Below, piece after piece: positions 26,018 through 34,025 of a stretch of DNA of 64,000 nt. The DNA comes from Tsukamurella sp040611135 (GTDB lineage: Bacteria; Actinomycetota; Actinomycetes; Mycobacteriales; Mycobacteriaceae). The stretch is taken from positions 124,001-188,000 of the forward strand of contig NZ_JBEXNL010000003.1 in assembly GCF_040611135.1 (NCBI RefSeq). Direction: 5' to 3'. The notes under the pieces were generated by a model. That model searched no databases, had not been told where the DNA came from, and saw nothing but the letters and a program-made list of their open reading frames with translations. The position numbers were made by a program, and so were the translations under genes. Position 1 is the stretch's first letter. The number at the start of each line of letters is the position of its first letter.

Positions 26018-27343
26018 GTGACATCACTCGCACGCGGCCAGAACACGGCCCTGTCCCAGACCACTCTCGCGGTCGCCATCGCCGGCGTCGCGCCCGGGTC
26101 GGTGGACCTGTTCGCCATCCAGGTAGGCGACGACGGTCGAGTCCGCAGCGACGCCGACCTGGTGTTCTTCAACAGCCCGACCTCGCCCGAGGGAGCCGTG
26201 CGCCTGACCGGTCCGGACGCGCTGACGCTGGATCTCACCGCGATCCCGCCCGCCATCAGCACCGTGCGATTCGCGGTGGCTCTCGACGACAAGGTCCCCG
26301 GGTCGCTCGCGTCCGTGCCGGGCCTCAGTGCGCGCGTCGGCGCCGACGACTGCCCGGCGGGCGGCCTGACGACGGAGCGGGCCGCGGTGCTCGCCGAGGT
26401 CTACCGCCGGAACGGCGCGTGGAAGCTGCGCAATGTCAGCGCGGGGTGGGACCGGGGCCTGGTCTCCCTGCTCACCGAGCACGGGGTCACCGTCGACGGT
26501 CCGCCGCCCGCCGCCGCGCCGCCGGCACCCGCGTATCCCCCGGCGCAGCCGGCCTACCAGCCCCCGCCCGCGGCACCGTCGTACCCGCCCGCGCAACCGG
26601 CGTACCCACCGGCTCAGCCCGCCTACCAGCAGCCGCCGGCGTACCAGCCGCCGCCCGCGGCGCCGTCGTATCCGCCCGCGCAACCGGCGTACCCACCGGC
26701 TCAGCCCGCCTACCAGCAGCCGCCGGCCCCGGTGGGCCCGCCGGTCAACCTGTCCAAGATCACGCTCACCAAGTCCGCGCCGACGGTGTCTCTGGCCAAG
26801 TCCTCCGAGCGGCCCACCGGCCACATGCGGGTCAACCTGAACTGGACGCAGGGGAAGAAGGGGCTGTTCGGCGGCGGCAACGCCATCGACCTGGACCTCG
26901 CGTGCTTCTACGAGCTGCGCAACGGGGACCGGGGCGGCGTGCAGGCGCTCGGCAATGCCTTCGGCAGCCTCGACCGCGCGCCGTACATCCAGCTCGACAG
27001 CGACGACCGGTCGGGTCAGTCGCAGGGCGGCGAGAACCTGTACATCAACCTGGCGCACCTCGACGACTTCGTGCGGATCCTGATCTTCGCGTACATCTAC
27101 GAGGGCACGCCGAACTGGGCGTCGGCCAATGGCGTCGTCACGCTCTTCCCGCCGGGTGGCCCCGAAGTGGAAGTGCGACTGGATAACCCGGACCGGCGTG
27201 CGATCTCCTGCGCGATCGCGCAGCTGCACGTGGTGAACGGCGAGCTCAGCGTCACGCGCGAGGTGCAGTACATCCACGGCTCGCAGCGCGCCGTCGCCGA
27301 GGCGTACCACTGGGGCCTCAACTTCACGCCCGGCAGGAAGTGA
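26018..27343 (+). CDS. TerD/TerF-like two-domain protein with repeat-rich linker
   Basis: The 441-residue protein starts MTSLARGQNTALSQTTLAV and has an N-terminal TerD-like domain (about 1-165) that contains SDADLVFFNSPTSPEGAVRL but no Ca2+-site Asp cluster. A Pro/Tyr/Gln/Ala linker (about 170-245) is built from a duplicated 29-residue unit. The C-terminal TerD-like domain (about 245-441) has IDLDLACFYEL in place of the usual LDASA motif and SQGGENLYINL in place of GDNLTG. Both domains are therefore unlikely to bind calcium in the standard way. The GTG at 26018 gives the best alignment with the related protein encoded at 16371-17768, which has the same two-domain plan. It is divergent from the main Ter operon. 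Confidence 0.87.
   Translation: MTSLARGQNTALSQTTLAVAIAGVAPGSVDLFAIQVGDDGRVRSDADLVFFNSPTSPEGAVRLTGPDALTLDLTAIPPAISTVRFAVALDDKVPGSLASVPGLSARVGADDCPAGGLTTERAAVLAEVYRRNGAWKLRNVSAGWDRGLVSLLTEHGVTVDGPPPAAAPPAPAYPPAQPAYQPPPAAPSYPPAQPAYPPAQPAYQQPPAYQPPPAAPSYPPAQPAYPPAQPAYQQPPAPVGPPVNLSKITLTKSAPTVSLAKSSERPTGHMRVNLNWTQGKKGLFGGGNAIDLDLACFYELRNGDRGGVQALGNAFGSLDRAPYIQLDSDDRSGQSQGGENLYINLAHLDDFVRILIFAYIYEGTPNWASANGVVTLFPPGGPEVEVRLDNPDRRAISCAIAQLHVVNGELSVTREVQYIHGSQRAVAEAYHWGLNFTPGRK
26555..26728 (+). repeat. 87-nt tandem duplication in TerD-like linker
   Basis: Two 87-bp copies lie end to end (26555-26641 and 26642-26728), each encoding 29 residues of the type YQPPPAAPSYPPAQPAYPP followed by AQPAYQQPPA. 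The inner 60 or so bases are identical and the differences are synonymous third positions near the start, which points to a recent duplication within the linker. Confidence 0.85.
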
Positions 27344-27495
27344 CTGCGGCCGGGCCGCCGGCGCCTTCCGCAACTTCTCGAATTCGGCTGTGGTGTCCTG
27401 CGTTCGGAGGATACTGCGGACCGTCACCCGCAGTGAGCGTTGTCGTAGCCGGTCGCCGCATCGAATTGGCGACCTCGACGGAATGCGGTGTCGCC

Positions 27496-27840
27496 ATGGC
27501 CAACTCACAAGTGCGAGAAACAACGATCGACATCCGGACCTCGATCCCTGCCGAGGAGCTCGCGGCGTTGTCGGTGCAGACCGCGGAATCGACAAAGTTC
27601 CTCGGCGGGGGAGTGCGTTTCGAGGGAGCAGAGTCGGGACGGACGAACTGATCGGCGCGGGTACCGCTGGCTTCGCCGAATTGTTGAAATTCCACTTTGC
27701 GATCGGTCGCGATGGTGTGGCGACCGAGGCGCGCAGCGAGACCGAGACGTACAGGACCTCACAGCAGACGCCGATGTTCAATCCCGTCTCCCCGAAGTCG
27801 ATGGAGGGCTACGGCTCCTACCGCAAGTACAAGCGCAATA
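27496..27840 (+). pseudogene. Possible small gene broken by a frameshift
   Basis: An ATG at 27496 opens a frame reading MANSQVRETTIDIRTS and IPAEELAALSVQTAESTKFL, which stops at 27651. From about 27636 a second frame continues with plausible protein sequence (ELIGAGTAGFAELLKFHFAI, then FNPVSPKSMEGYGSYRKYKR near 27778-27837). Joined across the shift they give one protein-like sequence of about 115 residues with a basic aromatic end. I recognise no family. It lies between the Ter locus and the inserted segment, next to another gene remnant. It may be a decayed gene, a real programmed shift, or chance. Confidence 0.3.
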
Positions 27841-27936
27841 GGGAGACGCCCACAGTGGACGGATTCAGCGTGCGGACGGAGCGGGGAGCCGGGCTCGGGC
27901 CCCGGTGCCGACGAACCCGGTAAGCGGACCGGGGCC

Positions 27937-28134
27937 TCAAAAGTCGCCGCCCCCGAAGTCGCTACCGGAGGTCCCACCCGCCCCGTGACCGATGTCCCCG
28001 GGTTGAGGGTATCGTCGGCCGCGATGCTGCGGCGGGTAGTAGCTCGGGGGGACGATCCGGTGGGCTGAGGATGCCCGGACGGTGTGGCCGGCGACATCCA
28101 TGGAGCGGTCCTCGTGGACAGAGCCGGCGGAGCG
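27937..28134 (-). pseudogene. Decayed 3' fragment of the DUF1542-like gene
   Basis: On the minus strand this stretch encodes RSAGSVHEDRSMDVAGHTV, later SYYP and a C-terminal SGSDFGGGDF with a stop. The intact gene at 34026-34775 has RSAGSVSEDRSVDVEGRTL, NYYPGG and a C-terminal GGGDFDGGDFGGFDF. The fragment lacks about 190 bp from the middle and everything upstream, and has no start codon or ribosome binding site. Both copies point the same way and bracket the T7SS-like locus, so it is the residue of a partial duplication. Confidence 0.65.
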
Positions 28135-28451
28135 CTCACAATAGGATGAGGCATCCGCGGTGCGCGTCGAACGCGAGGGTTCTCGACGAAGTGCGCGTAG
28201 TAGGGGAGCATCACCAAAGCTCCAAGGCACTCTCTGAGGGACCCTGCGCGCACAACCCGGCCATCTAGCAGGAGCATCCAGCTGCAGTTGAGGGCAAACA
28301 GGAGCAGTGCTGCGGCCAGCCGTCATCCGAACGGATGAATTTCGCCGATCTGTCCTGGGGGAAGACCGAACGAACGGTGTGCGAGATGGGTCGGCGCAAT
28401 ATGCTCCAACCGCCACCTGAAGGACGGGTGGGAACGGGAGGGCGGGGCGCG
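28135..28451. other. Gene-free stretch before the FtsK/EccC-like gene
   Basis: No convincing gene is seen on either strand between the remnant and the ATG at 28452. The frame of the ATPase gene is open from 28335, but that leading part has no plausible ribosome binding site and reads like non-coding sequence. The promoter of the five-gene plus-strand operon should lie here; no clear -35/-10 pair was identified. The stretch looks less GC-rich than the surrounding core genes. Confidence 0.4.
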
Positions 28452-31400
28452 ATGGCGATCGACATGACGAGGCCGCCGAAGCGCAGCCCATCGGGCGGGA
28501 CGCCCCCGCCGGATTCGGCCGCGCCGAGTTCCCTGCCGGGCCAGCGGATCGATATGACACGGCCCCCTAAGCGCAATGGATCGGGTGCGGCTCCGGGACC
28601 GGATTCGGTCGCGCCGAGTTCGCTGCCGGGCCAGCGGATCGATATGACACGGCCCCCGAAACGTCAGGGCTCGACTGCGACGCACGCGCCGGAAACGACG
28701 GCCTCGGCTGCGCAGACGGGGCAGCGGATCGATATGACGAGGCCCGGACCAGAGGGCAGGCCGAGCCGGGCGGAGGCACAGCTTTCGCAGAGCGCGCCGG
28801 TCGATACCTTAGGGGCGAGTTCCGTGCCCATCTCTTTCGATCGTCCGGGTCGCAAGGGGGCCGGGGATTCGGTGAGGACACAGGCGGCAGCGTCGGGGGC
28901 TCTACGTCGGCCCAGTGTCGAACCGCTGACTTCGAGTCTTGTGCTCGGGAGCAATGAGCTTCGCGGACTGATCCAAACGTGGCAGCAGGACGCAGCGGAC
29001 GTGGCGACGATGGCGAAGGCCATCGTCGACGAATACGCCGCCGCACACCTGGACATCGGAGCGTCGGTCTCGGCATTGGAGTCTGCGCGGTCCGACCTGT
29101 GCGCTGCCTACGACCATCGCTTCGGAGAGGGCACCAGCCGCTACATGTCGGGGCATGCCGGCGCGGTCCCGTTCGGGCAGTGGATCGAGGCAGCAGGTCG
29201 GATCACGTCGCGATTGCTAACGGCATCTGTTCCGTGGACCGATAAGGGACGAAAGCAGCTGGCGACCGAGATGCGGGAGCTGACGTCGGGACACTTGAGC
29301 TCGTATGATGCGACGCGCCGGAAGCTCTGCGTCGACGCGTGGCACCAGATGGCGAAGGATGGCGGTCAGCGGGCGCTTCGGCATCAACCACAGATGCGGA
29401 CGGGACGTGCGGGAGCGGTTCCGAAACCGCCGATCGGGCCACCGGACACTGGTTTCGCGGAAACGGTTGTGCCAGGCGCGGGCCCGCTCAACGTCTATCT
29501 GGGCATGATTCGTCCCGCAGGCTTGACGTTTAGTTCGTCGAGCGTGAGCGACTACGAATCCACCACACATACGGCGGCGCTTGCGCCGGCTGAGATCCCG
29601 GTAGTGATTGATCTCGATTCTGCGGGTGGCGTGATCGTCAGCGATCCCTTGTGTATTGAGACGGCGGTGCTGAACCTGCTCGCCGCGTTGCCGGCCAATC
29701 AGCTGGCGATCCGGGTGTTCGACCAGAAACGAAGTGGTGACTCCGCCAAGTTCCTCTACGGGCTCGGCGATGCCACTGAGAAGGTTCTCGGTGGCCTTCC
29801 AGCGACCAGCGAGAGACAGCTCGAAGAGCTTTTGCAGAACACCGAGGAGCACATCACCTTCGTGACCCAGCGGTTTCTCCAGGGGGAGCACCACAGCCTC
29901 ACTGAGTACAACCGTGCCGCGGGCGAGGTGGCCGAGGCCTACCGTCTGCTGATTCTGTACGACTTTCCGGCGGGATTCTCCCGTTCCGGACACGAGGACG
30001 TCGATCAATTGGCGCGGCTCGCCAGAGTCATCCAGAACGGGCCCCGGTGCGGAGTATTCACCGTCCTGGTGGCGCCGAACATGGGGGTCCACGGCCAATT
30101 CCTCGACATGCTGCCGAGGTTTTTCTCGGGGCAACTCGTGCCGGATTCAGTCCTCAGCAAAATGAGGTCGTGGAGCGGCCTGGACCTTCCACGTGTGGTG
30201 TCCGCACCGGCAACGCGGGGCACCGTCGCGAAGCTCAGCTCGGGCGCGGTCTCGTGGAAGTTCGACGGTGCGCGCGCACCGAAACCGGACGTGGCCAGTG
30301 CACTACTCGACTCGGTGAAGCGCAGTCTGGCGACCGCAGACGATGTCAAGGTGACACCCGAGCGGGTCCTTGAGCTTGCAGCCCAGGAAGAGCGAAATGC
30401 GGCCGCAACGCTGCGCGTTCTAAGTATGGATCGTACGCCCGACATCTACCGTCCCGAGACCTGGTGGAGGGGTACAAGTACGGATCGAGTCGCCGCGCAC
30501 TTCGGTCGTGTCGGAGCGCGGCAGGTCGCTGATCTCGTGATCGATTCGGAAGTGAACAGCTACGCAGCGCTGATCGGTGGCAGGCCCGGTTCGGGTAAGT
30601 CGGTGCTGATCCACGCGATGATCATGAGCCTGGCGCTCGAGTACTCGCCCTCCGAACTGGAGCTGTTCCTCATCGACTTCAAGGAAGGCGTTGAGTTCAA
30701 GCAGTACGCGGACGTCGGTCTTCCGCAGGCTCGTCTGATCGCCATCGAGGCGGAGCGGGACTTCGGGCTGTCAGTGCTGGAGAGAGCACAGGACGAGTAC
30801 AAGACTCGGGGAGAGAAGTTCAAGGCCGTGGGAGCGGTCAAGGTGAGCGAGTATCGCGAGCGCACTGGTCGAGTTCTTTCACGCTACGTCGTGATCATCG
30901 ACGAGTTCCAACAGCTGTTCTCTCAAGACGATCGCTTGGCGCAGGACGCGGCCCTAGTGCTCGAAGACCTGCTTCGTAAGGGGCGTGCGTTCGGGATCCA
31001 CGTCGTACTGGCATCGCAGTCCCTCGCTGGCATGGCGGCGCTGGGCAAGCATGTGATCGGTCTGATACCCACCCGGATTGCGTTGCAGAGCAACGAAGCC
31101 GACTCGCGCCTCATCTTGGGTGAGGAGAACCCCGATGCGCAGACGTTGAGCCGGGCGGGTGAGGGCATCCTCAACCTCGACAGTGGCCGTCGGGACCTGA
31201 ACAAGCGCTTCCAAGCCGCCTTGTGGGAGCCTGAACTGCGGGCTGCCGTGTTGGCGCAAGTGGTCGAACGAGCCATGGCGGAAGGCTTTGACGAGCCGAC
31301 CGCGATCTTCGAGGGCCATCGGGCCGCACCTGTGGGAGGTCTCGATCCGGGCAGGCTGGCGGTGGTCGACGAGGGCATCAAGAAGCTCGGTCTGCCGTTG

Positions 31401-32102
31401 GGGCTTCCACTGTTGCTCGACCCGGACCCGCATCGTGAGCACTTCCAGCGGGTCGCGGGTAGTAACCTGTTGATGATCGACGAGCAGGGCGCGGGCACGC
31501 TCGCGGTGTTGCTCGCGAGTCTGGCACTGCGCGGGGTCGCGGTCGACCTAGTGGACTACGCCGCCGACGATGAAAACTGGACTCCTGTTGTCGAGGAGCT
31601 CGAGTACTTCCCGGGTATCACTGTCGAGCGGCGGCGCGGTATGCGCGCGTTGTTGAATGGACTCGCCGACACGGTGAACGATCGTCACGAGACGAACTGC
31701 CTTCGCGAGCCAGCCCGCGTGCTGGTGATCGCGGGGATGGGGCGGGCCCGGGATTTCGACCCAGGCAACTACGACGACGATTCGGCGACGCGGGTACTGG
31801 GGCGAATCCTCCAGGACGGTCCTGAGGCGGGGGTACACACCATTCTGTGGTTCGAGAGCGCTGGTGCAGTGCGCAAGCGAATGGGTGGAGATCAGATCAA
31901 CGAATGCGGACTCCGCATGATCGGGCCGATGGGGCGCGATGAGTCCTCCGAGCTTGCGGATACCCCGGACGGTGCCTCTCTGAAGTCGGGGCAAGCGATC
32001 ATTGCGGATGTCGACCGGTCACGGAGCACGAAGGTTCGGCGTTTCGCGCCACCACCGCCAGGTTGGCTTCAGTCACTGAACAGAAGCGGGGCACGTGTCT
32101 AG
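28452..32102 (+). CDS. FtsK/SpoIIIE-EccC-like three-ATPase protein with N-terminal repeats
   Basis: The predicted 1216-residue protein starts with four 30-residue repeats headed by IDMTRPPKR (residues 3 to about 100), then a helical region (about 150-330). Three ATPase modules follow. The first (about 345-550) is degenerate. The second (about 665-950) is canonical, with Walker A GGRPGSGKS (709-717) and Walker B VVIIDEFQ (about 811-818). The third (about 952-1216) has no P-loop (GSNLLMIDEQGAGT). This is the layout of type VII secretion EccC motors, but no membrane segment is evident, so it must reach the membrane through a partner. The ATG at 28452 has GGGAGGG upstream and starts at the first repeat; 28335 and 28464 are alternatives. 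Leu120 uses the rare codon TTA. It overlaps the next gene by 8 nt. Confidence 0.85.
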   Translation: MAIDMTRPPKRSPSGGTPPPDSAAPSSLPGQRIDMTRPPKRNGSGAAPGPDSVAPSSLPGQRIDMTRPPKRQGSTATHAPETTASAAQTGQRIDMTRPGPEGRPSRAEAQLSQSAPVDTLGASSVPISFDRPGRKGAGDSVRTQAAASGALRRPSVEPLTSSLVLGSNELRGLIQTWQQDAADVATMAKAIVDEYAAAHLDIGASVSALESARSDLCAAYDHRFGEGTSRYMSGHAGAVPFGQWIEAAGRITSRLLTASVPWTDKGRKQLATEMRELTSGHLSSYDATRRKLCVDAWHQMAKDGGQRALRHQPQMRTGRAGAVPKPPIGPPDTGFAETVVPGAGPLNVYLGMIRPAGLTFSSSSVSDYESTTHTAALAPAEIPVVIDLDSAGGVIVSDPLCIETAVLNLLAALPANQLAIRVFDQKRSGDSAKFLYGLGDATEKVLGGLPATSERQLEELLQNTEEHITFVTQRFLQGEHHSLTEYNRAAGEVAEAYRLLILYDFPAGFSRSGHEDVDQLARLARVIQNGPRCGVFTVLVAPNMGVHGQFLDMLPRFFSGQLVPDSVLSKMRSWSGLDLPRVVSAPATRGTVAKLSSGAVSWKFDGARAPKPDVASALLDSVKRSLATADDVKVTPERVLELAAQEERNAAATLRVLSMDRTPDIYRPETWWRGTSTDRVAAHFGRVGARQVADLVIDSEVNSYAALIGGRPGSGKSVLIHAMIMSLALEYSPSELELFLIDFKEGVEFKQYADVGLPQARLIAIEAERDFGLSVLERAQDEYKTRGEKFKAVGAVKVSEYRERTGRVLSRYVVIIDEFQQLFSQDDRLAQDAALVLEDLLRKGRAFGIHVVLASQSLAGMAALGKHVIGLIPTRIALQSNEADSRLILGEENPDAQTLSRAGEGILNLDSGRRDLNKRFQAALWEPELRAAVLAQVVERAMAEGFDEPTAIFEGHRAAPVGGLDPGRLAVVDEGIKKLGLPLGLPLLLDPDPHREHFQRVAGSNLLMIDEQGAGTLAVLLASLALRGVAVDLVDYAADDENWTPVVEELEYFPGITVERRRGMRALLNGLADTVNDRHETNCLREPARVLVIAGMGRARDFDPGNYDDDSATRVLGRILQDGPEAGVHTILWFESAGAVRKRMGGDQINECGLRMIGPMGRDESSELADTPDGASLKSGQAIIADVDRSRSTKVRRFAPPPPGWLQSLNRSGARV
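28458..28757 (+). repeat. 90-nt tandem repeat, four copies, in the EccC-like gene
   Basis: The phrase ATCGAYATGACRMGGCC recurs at 28458, 28548, 28638 and 28728, exactly 90 nt apart, each time encoding IDMTRP. Copies 1-3 are full 30-residue units of the type IDMTRPPKR-(12 variable)-APSSLPGQR; copy 2 and copy 3 are the most alike at the DNA level. The fourth keeps only the head. A looser echo, PISFDRPGRKG, follows near residue 125. Confidence 0.9.
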
Positions 32103-33099
32103 CGGCGGTGCGCGGGTCGAAACCGCGGTCTTCGACTTCCTGAGGCCGCGGCTTAAAGAATACCGCGAACAGACCGCGGACCTTAAGACGGCGGTTGCAG
32201 GATCGGTGGCGAAAGCCGTGTCCGCCGCAGACGACGTTGTTTCCGAACGGCGGCGGCTCCTGCAGGTTGCGACTGTGGAGTACGAGAGTTGTTGTCGAGA
32301 CCCCGAAGCCGACTGCAGTGGATATTGGCGCAGAATGAAGCTCGCGCAGGACAAGCTCGATGAGGCGCGCCGTGGTCGCGAGATCATCGAGCGTGCTCGG
32401 GAAGTGTTCCGGCATGCGCAGATCAAGCACGACACCGTCGTCGACCGTGAGCTCCTGCGGGGGGAGAAAATGGTGCGCGAAGCCGACGAGCGGACCGTCG
32501 GCTATCAGAAGTCGATGGGCAGCTCCCCGTCGGTGACGTTTCTTTCAGGCGCTACCCTGGGTAGTGGCGGAGGACTTGGTGGATCAGTGGTGTCCTCGAA
32601 CACGGCGATACCGATCAGTGCCGGCTCGGACGTCGGTTCCGGTTCGGGTAGCAGTGGGCCCTTGTCGTGGCGCGATGCGCCCGGGGTAGTGGTACCTGTG
32701 GCGTTCCCTGCCGGTTTCGCGCTCGTTCCCGTGGGCTCGATTGCGGATACCGACCCTGTGGCGGGGTCTCAGGATTTCGATTCGGGGCAGGATTTGCCCA
32801 CGCTGAAGTGGTCCGCGAACGCCCTACTGGACGTGGTTCTGCCCGCCCTCATCGGCGCGGGTGCGGACTTGGACTCGGTTCGTGTGGCCCTGTCGGAGAA
32901 GGATTTACGACAGGGGCTCAGTGGGGAGCGTACGTACTCTCGAACACTCGACGGATTCTTCGGGGACATCTCGGCGATGAAAGTCGGATATACTCCCGCG
33001 GCGGGTTTCGACCTGCAAAACGGTAGGCACCGATTGTGGCTGCTCAAGCGCCTCGGCGCCGAGCAGGTCCCGGTGCGGGTCAGTGGAGCGGGATCGTGA
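32095..33099 (+). CDS. Coiled-coil protein with C-terminal ParB-like domain
   Basis: The 334-residue protein has an N-terminal helical half (about residues 5-135) with strong coiled-coil character, KEYREQTADLKTAVAGS and later LDEARRGREIIERAREVFRH. A Gly/Ser-rich linker follows (about 140-200), and the last 80 residues resemble a ParB/sulfiredoxin-type fold. The recognisable part there is FDLQNGRHRLWLLKRLG followed by VPVRV, like the ParB DGxHRxxAxxxLG box. Such domains bind or hydrolyse nucleotides or cut DNA; the role here is unknown. GTG 32095 overlaps the ATPase gene by 8 nt, and its own stop overlaps the next GTG by 4 nt. Leu271 uses TTA. The four short cysteines near residues 65-75 (CC and C) are unusual. 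Confidence 0.7.
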   Translation: MSSGGARVETAVFDFLRPRLKEYREQTADLKTAVAGSVAKAVSAADDVVSERRRLLQVATVEYESCCRDPEADCSGYWRRMKLAQDKLDEARRGREIIERAREVFRHAQIKHDTVVDRELLRGEKMVREADERTVGYQKSMGSSPSVTFLSGATLGSGGGLGGSVVSSNTAIPISAGSDVGSGSGSSGPLSWRDAPGVVVPVAFPAGFALVPVGSIADTDPVAGSQDFDSGQDLPTLKWSANALLDVVLPALIGAGADLDSVRVALSEKDLRQGLSGERTYSRTLDGFFGDISAMKVGYTPAAGFDLQNGRHRLWLLKRLGAEQVPVRVSGAGS

Positions 33100-33317
33100 G
33101 TCGAGTCTCCGGTGATATCGGTCGACACGAGTCGGACCGCGCTGGGCGCTATCGCTCACGCTTGCGCGCGGAGTCGTTGTGGTCTGACGCGGCTGCCCGC
33201 CAGTTTCTCAACGTCCTCGACCTTCTTGAACAGGAGGACAAAGCATACGGCGCCGCCCTCAAGCAGTTGGATGCGGAGTTCAACAAAGCACAGAGATTTC
33301 TTGGACCGGTTGTCTAG
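33096..33317 (+). CDS. Small helical protein of the T7SS-like locus
   Basis: The 73-residue product starts at a GTG that overlaps the preceding TGA as GTGA. It is basic at the N-terminus (HESDRAGRYRSRLRAESL) and amphipathic-helical afterwards (FLNVLDLLEQEDKAYGAALK). It has no signal peptide or membrane segment. No family was recognised. Its size, helical nature and place just before a WXG100-like gene suggest it could be a secretion partner or chaperone; that is inference. Confidence 0.6.
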   Translation: MSRVSGDIGRHESDRAGRYRSRLRAESLWSDAAARQFLNVLDLLEQEDKAYGAALKQLDAEFNKAQRFLGPVV

Positions 33318-33334
33318 TCGAAGGATTTGGTGAA

Positions 33335-33598
33335 ATGTCGAGAATCGATACGGACCCGGACGCGCTTGTCGCGATGGGGCGTGAGTTGAAAGCGGCGAGC
33401 GCCGCGATCGACGGGTCGGTGCGCAAGGTTCGGAGCGCACTGAACTCGAGTCAGTGGAACGACTCGATCAGGCGCGACTTCGAGCGGAATCTCGAGGCAA
33501 TTGCCCGGATGGCGAAGCAGATCGACACCGTCAGTGACGAGAGTCAGAAGATGCTGAACCGCAAAGCGGCTCAGCTCAAGGCATACCTGGGGAAGTAG
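33335..33598 (+). CDS. WXG100-like small helical protein
   Basis: The 87-residue protein fits the WXG100/ESAT-6 pattern: two helices separated by a turn that holds the tryptophan (LNSSQWNDSIRRDFERNL, about residues 36-53). The central motif reads WND where the family has WxG, so it is a divergent member. Length is typical. GAAGGA lies 9 nt before the ATG. WXG100 proteins are substrates or structural partners of EccC-type motors, and one lies four genes upstream here. No C-terminal YxxxD/E signal is obvious: the protein ends LKAYLGK. Confidence 0.72.
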   Translation: MSRIDTDPDALVAMGRELKAASAAIDGSVRKVRSALNSSQWNDSIRRDFERNLEAIARMAKQIDTVSDESQKMLNRKAAQLKAYLGK

Positions 33599-33605
33599 GG
33601 AGATC

Positions 33606-34007
33606 ATGACGGGAACCACGGAAACTTCGATACAACTCCGACAGCGCGGGCTCGTACTCGTCGGAGTAGGGACCACAGCAGAGGTCATCGGACTACTACT
33701 CTGCCCATTGGCGATATTTCTCCGCGGCAAGGACGACCCGTCGTACGGCGACTGGGGCCTGATCGCCGGTGCGTTCGGATTCATCGGAACGGTGGCGGTG
33801 GTAGTCAGCGTCTGTTCCATTGCACTCACGGTGATACGCCACAAACGGCCTACCGGAACCGCGGACCTAGCGGGAGCTGTGGCGACGGGCGCGAGTCTCC
33901 TCGCAGCGCTGATGTCCACCGGCATGATAGGGGTGATCTTCCTCGCCATCGGCGCTGCCGTGAACTACGTCGGTGGCAAACAGCTAGAGGCCGCTTCGCA
34001 GCGCTGA
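33606..34007 (+). CDS. Small integral membrane protein of the T7SS-like locus
   Basis: The 133-residue protein has three or four hydrophobic segments (about residues 14-38, 47-76 and 84-119, the last possibly two) with short loops and no recognised domain. The ATG at 33606 is preceded by GGGAGA and lies 7 bp after the WXG100-like stop. It is the only clear membrane protein of the unit and could anchor the EccC-like motor, which is inference. It ends 18 bp from the convergent DUF1542-like gene. Confidence 0.7.
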   Translation: MTGTTETSIQLRQRGLVLVGVGTTAEVIGLLLCPLAIFLRGKDDPSYGDWGLIAGAFGFIGTVAVVVSVCSIALTVIRHKRPTGTADLAGAVATGASLLAALMSTGMIGVIFLAIGAAVNYVGGKQLEAASQR

Positions 34008-34025
34008 GCCAACGAGCGTGAATCA

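Noticed and set aside
26018..27343. The proline-rich linker as a possible collagen-like or mucin-like surface protein
   Set aside because: The linker is flanked by two TerD-like domains and there is no signal peptide, so the protein is cytosolic.
28335..28451. An earlier start (28335) for the EccC-like ATPase
   Set aside because: The extra 39 residues have no ribosome binding site and do not look like protein; the repeat array starts right after the ATG at 28452.
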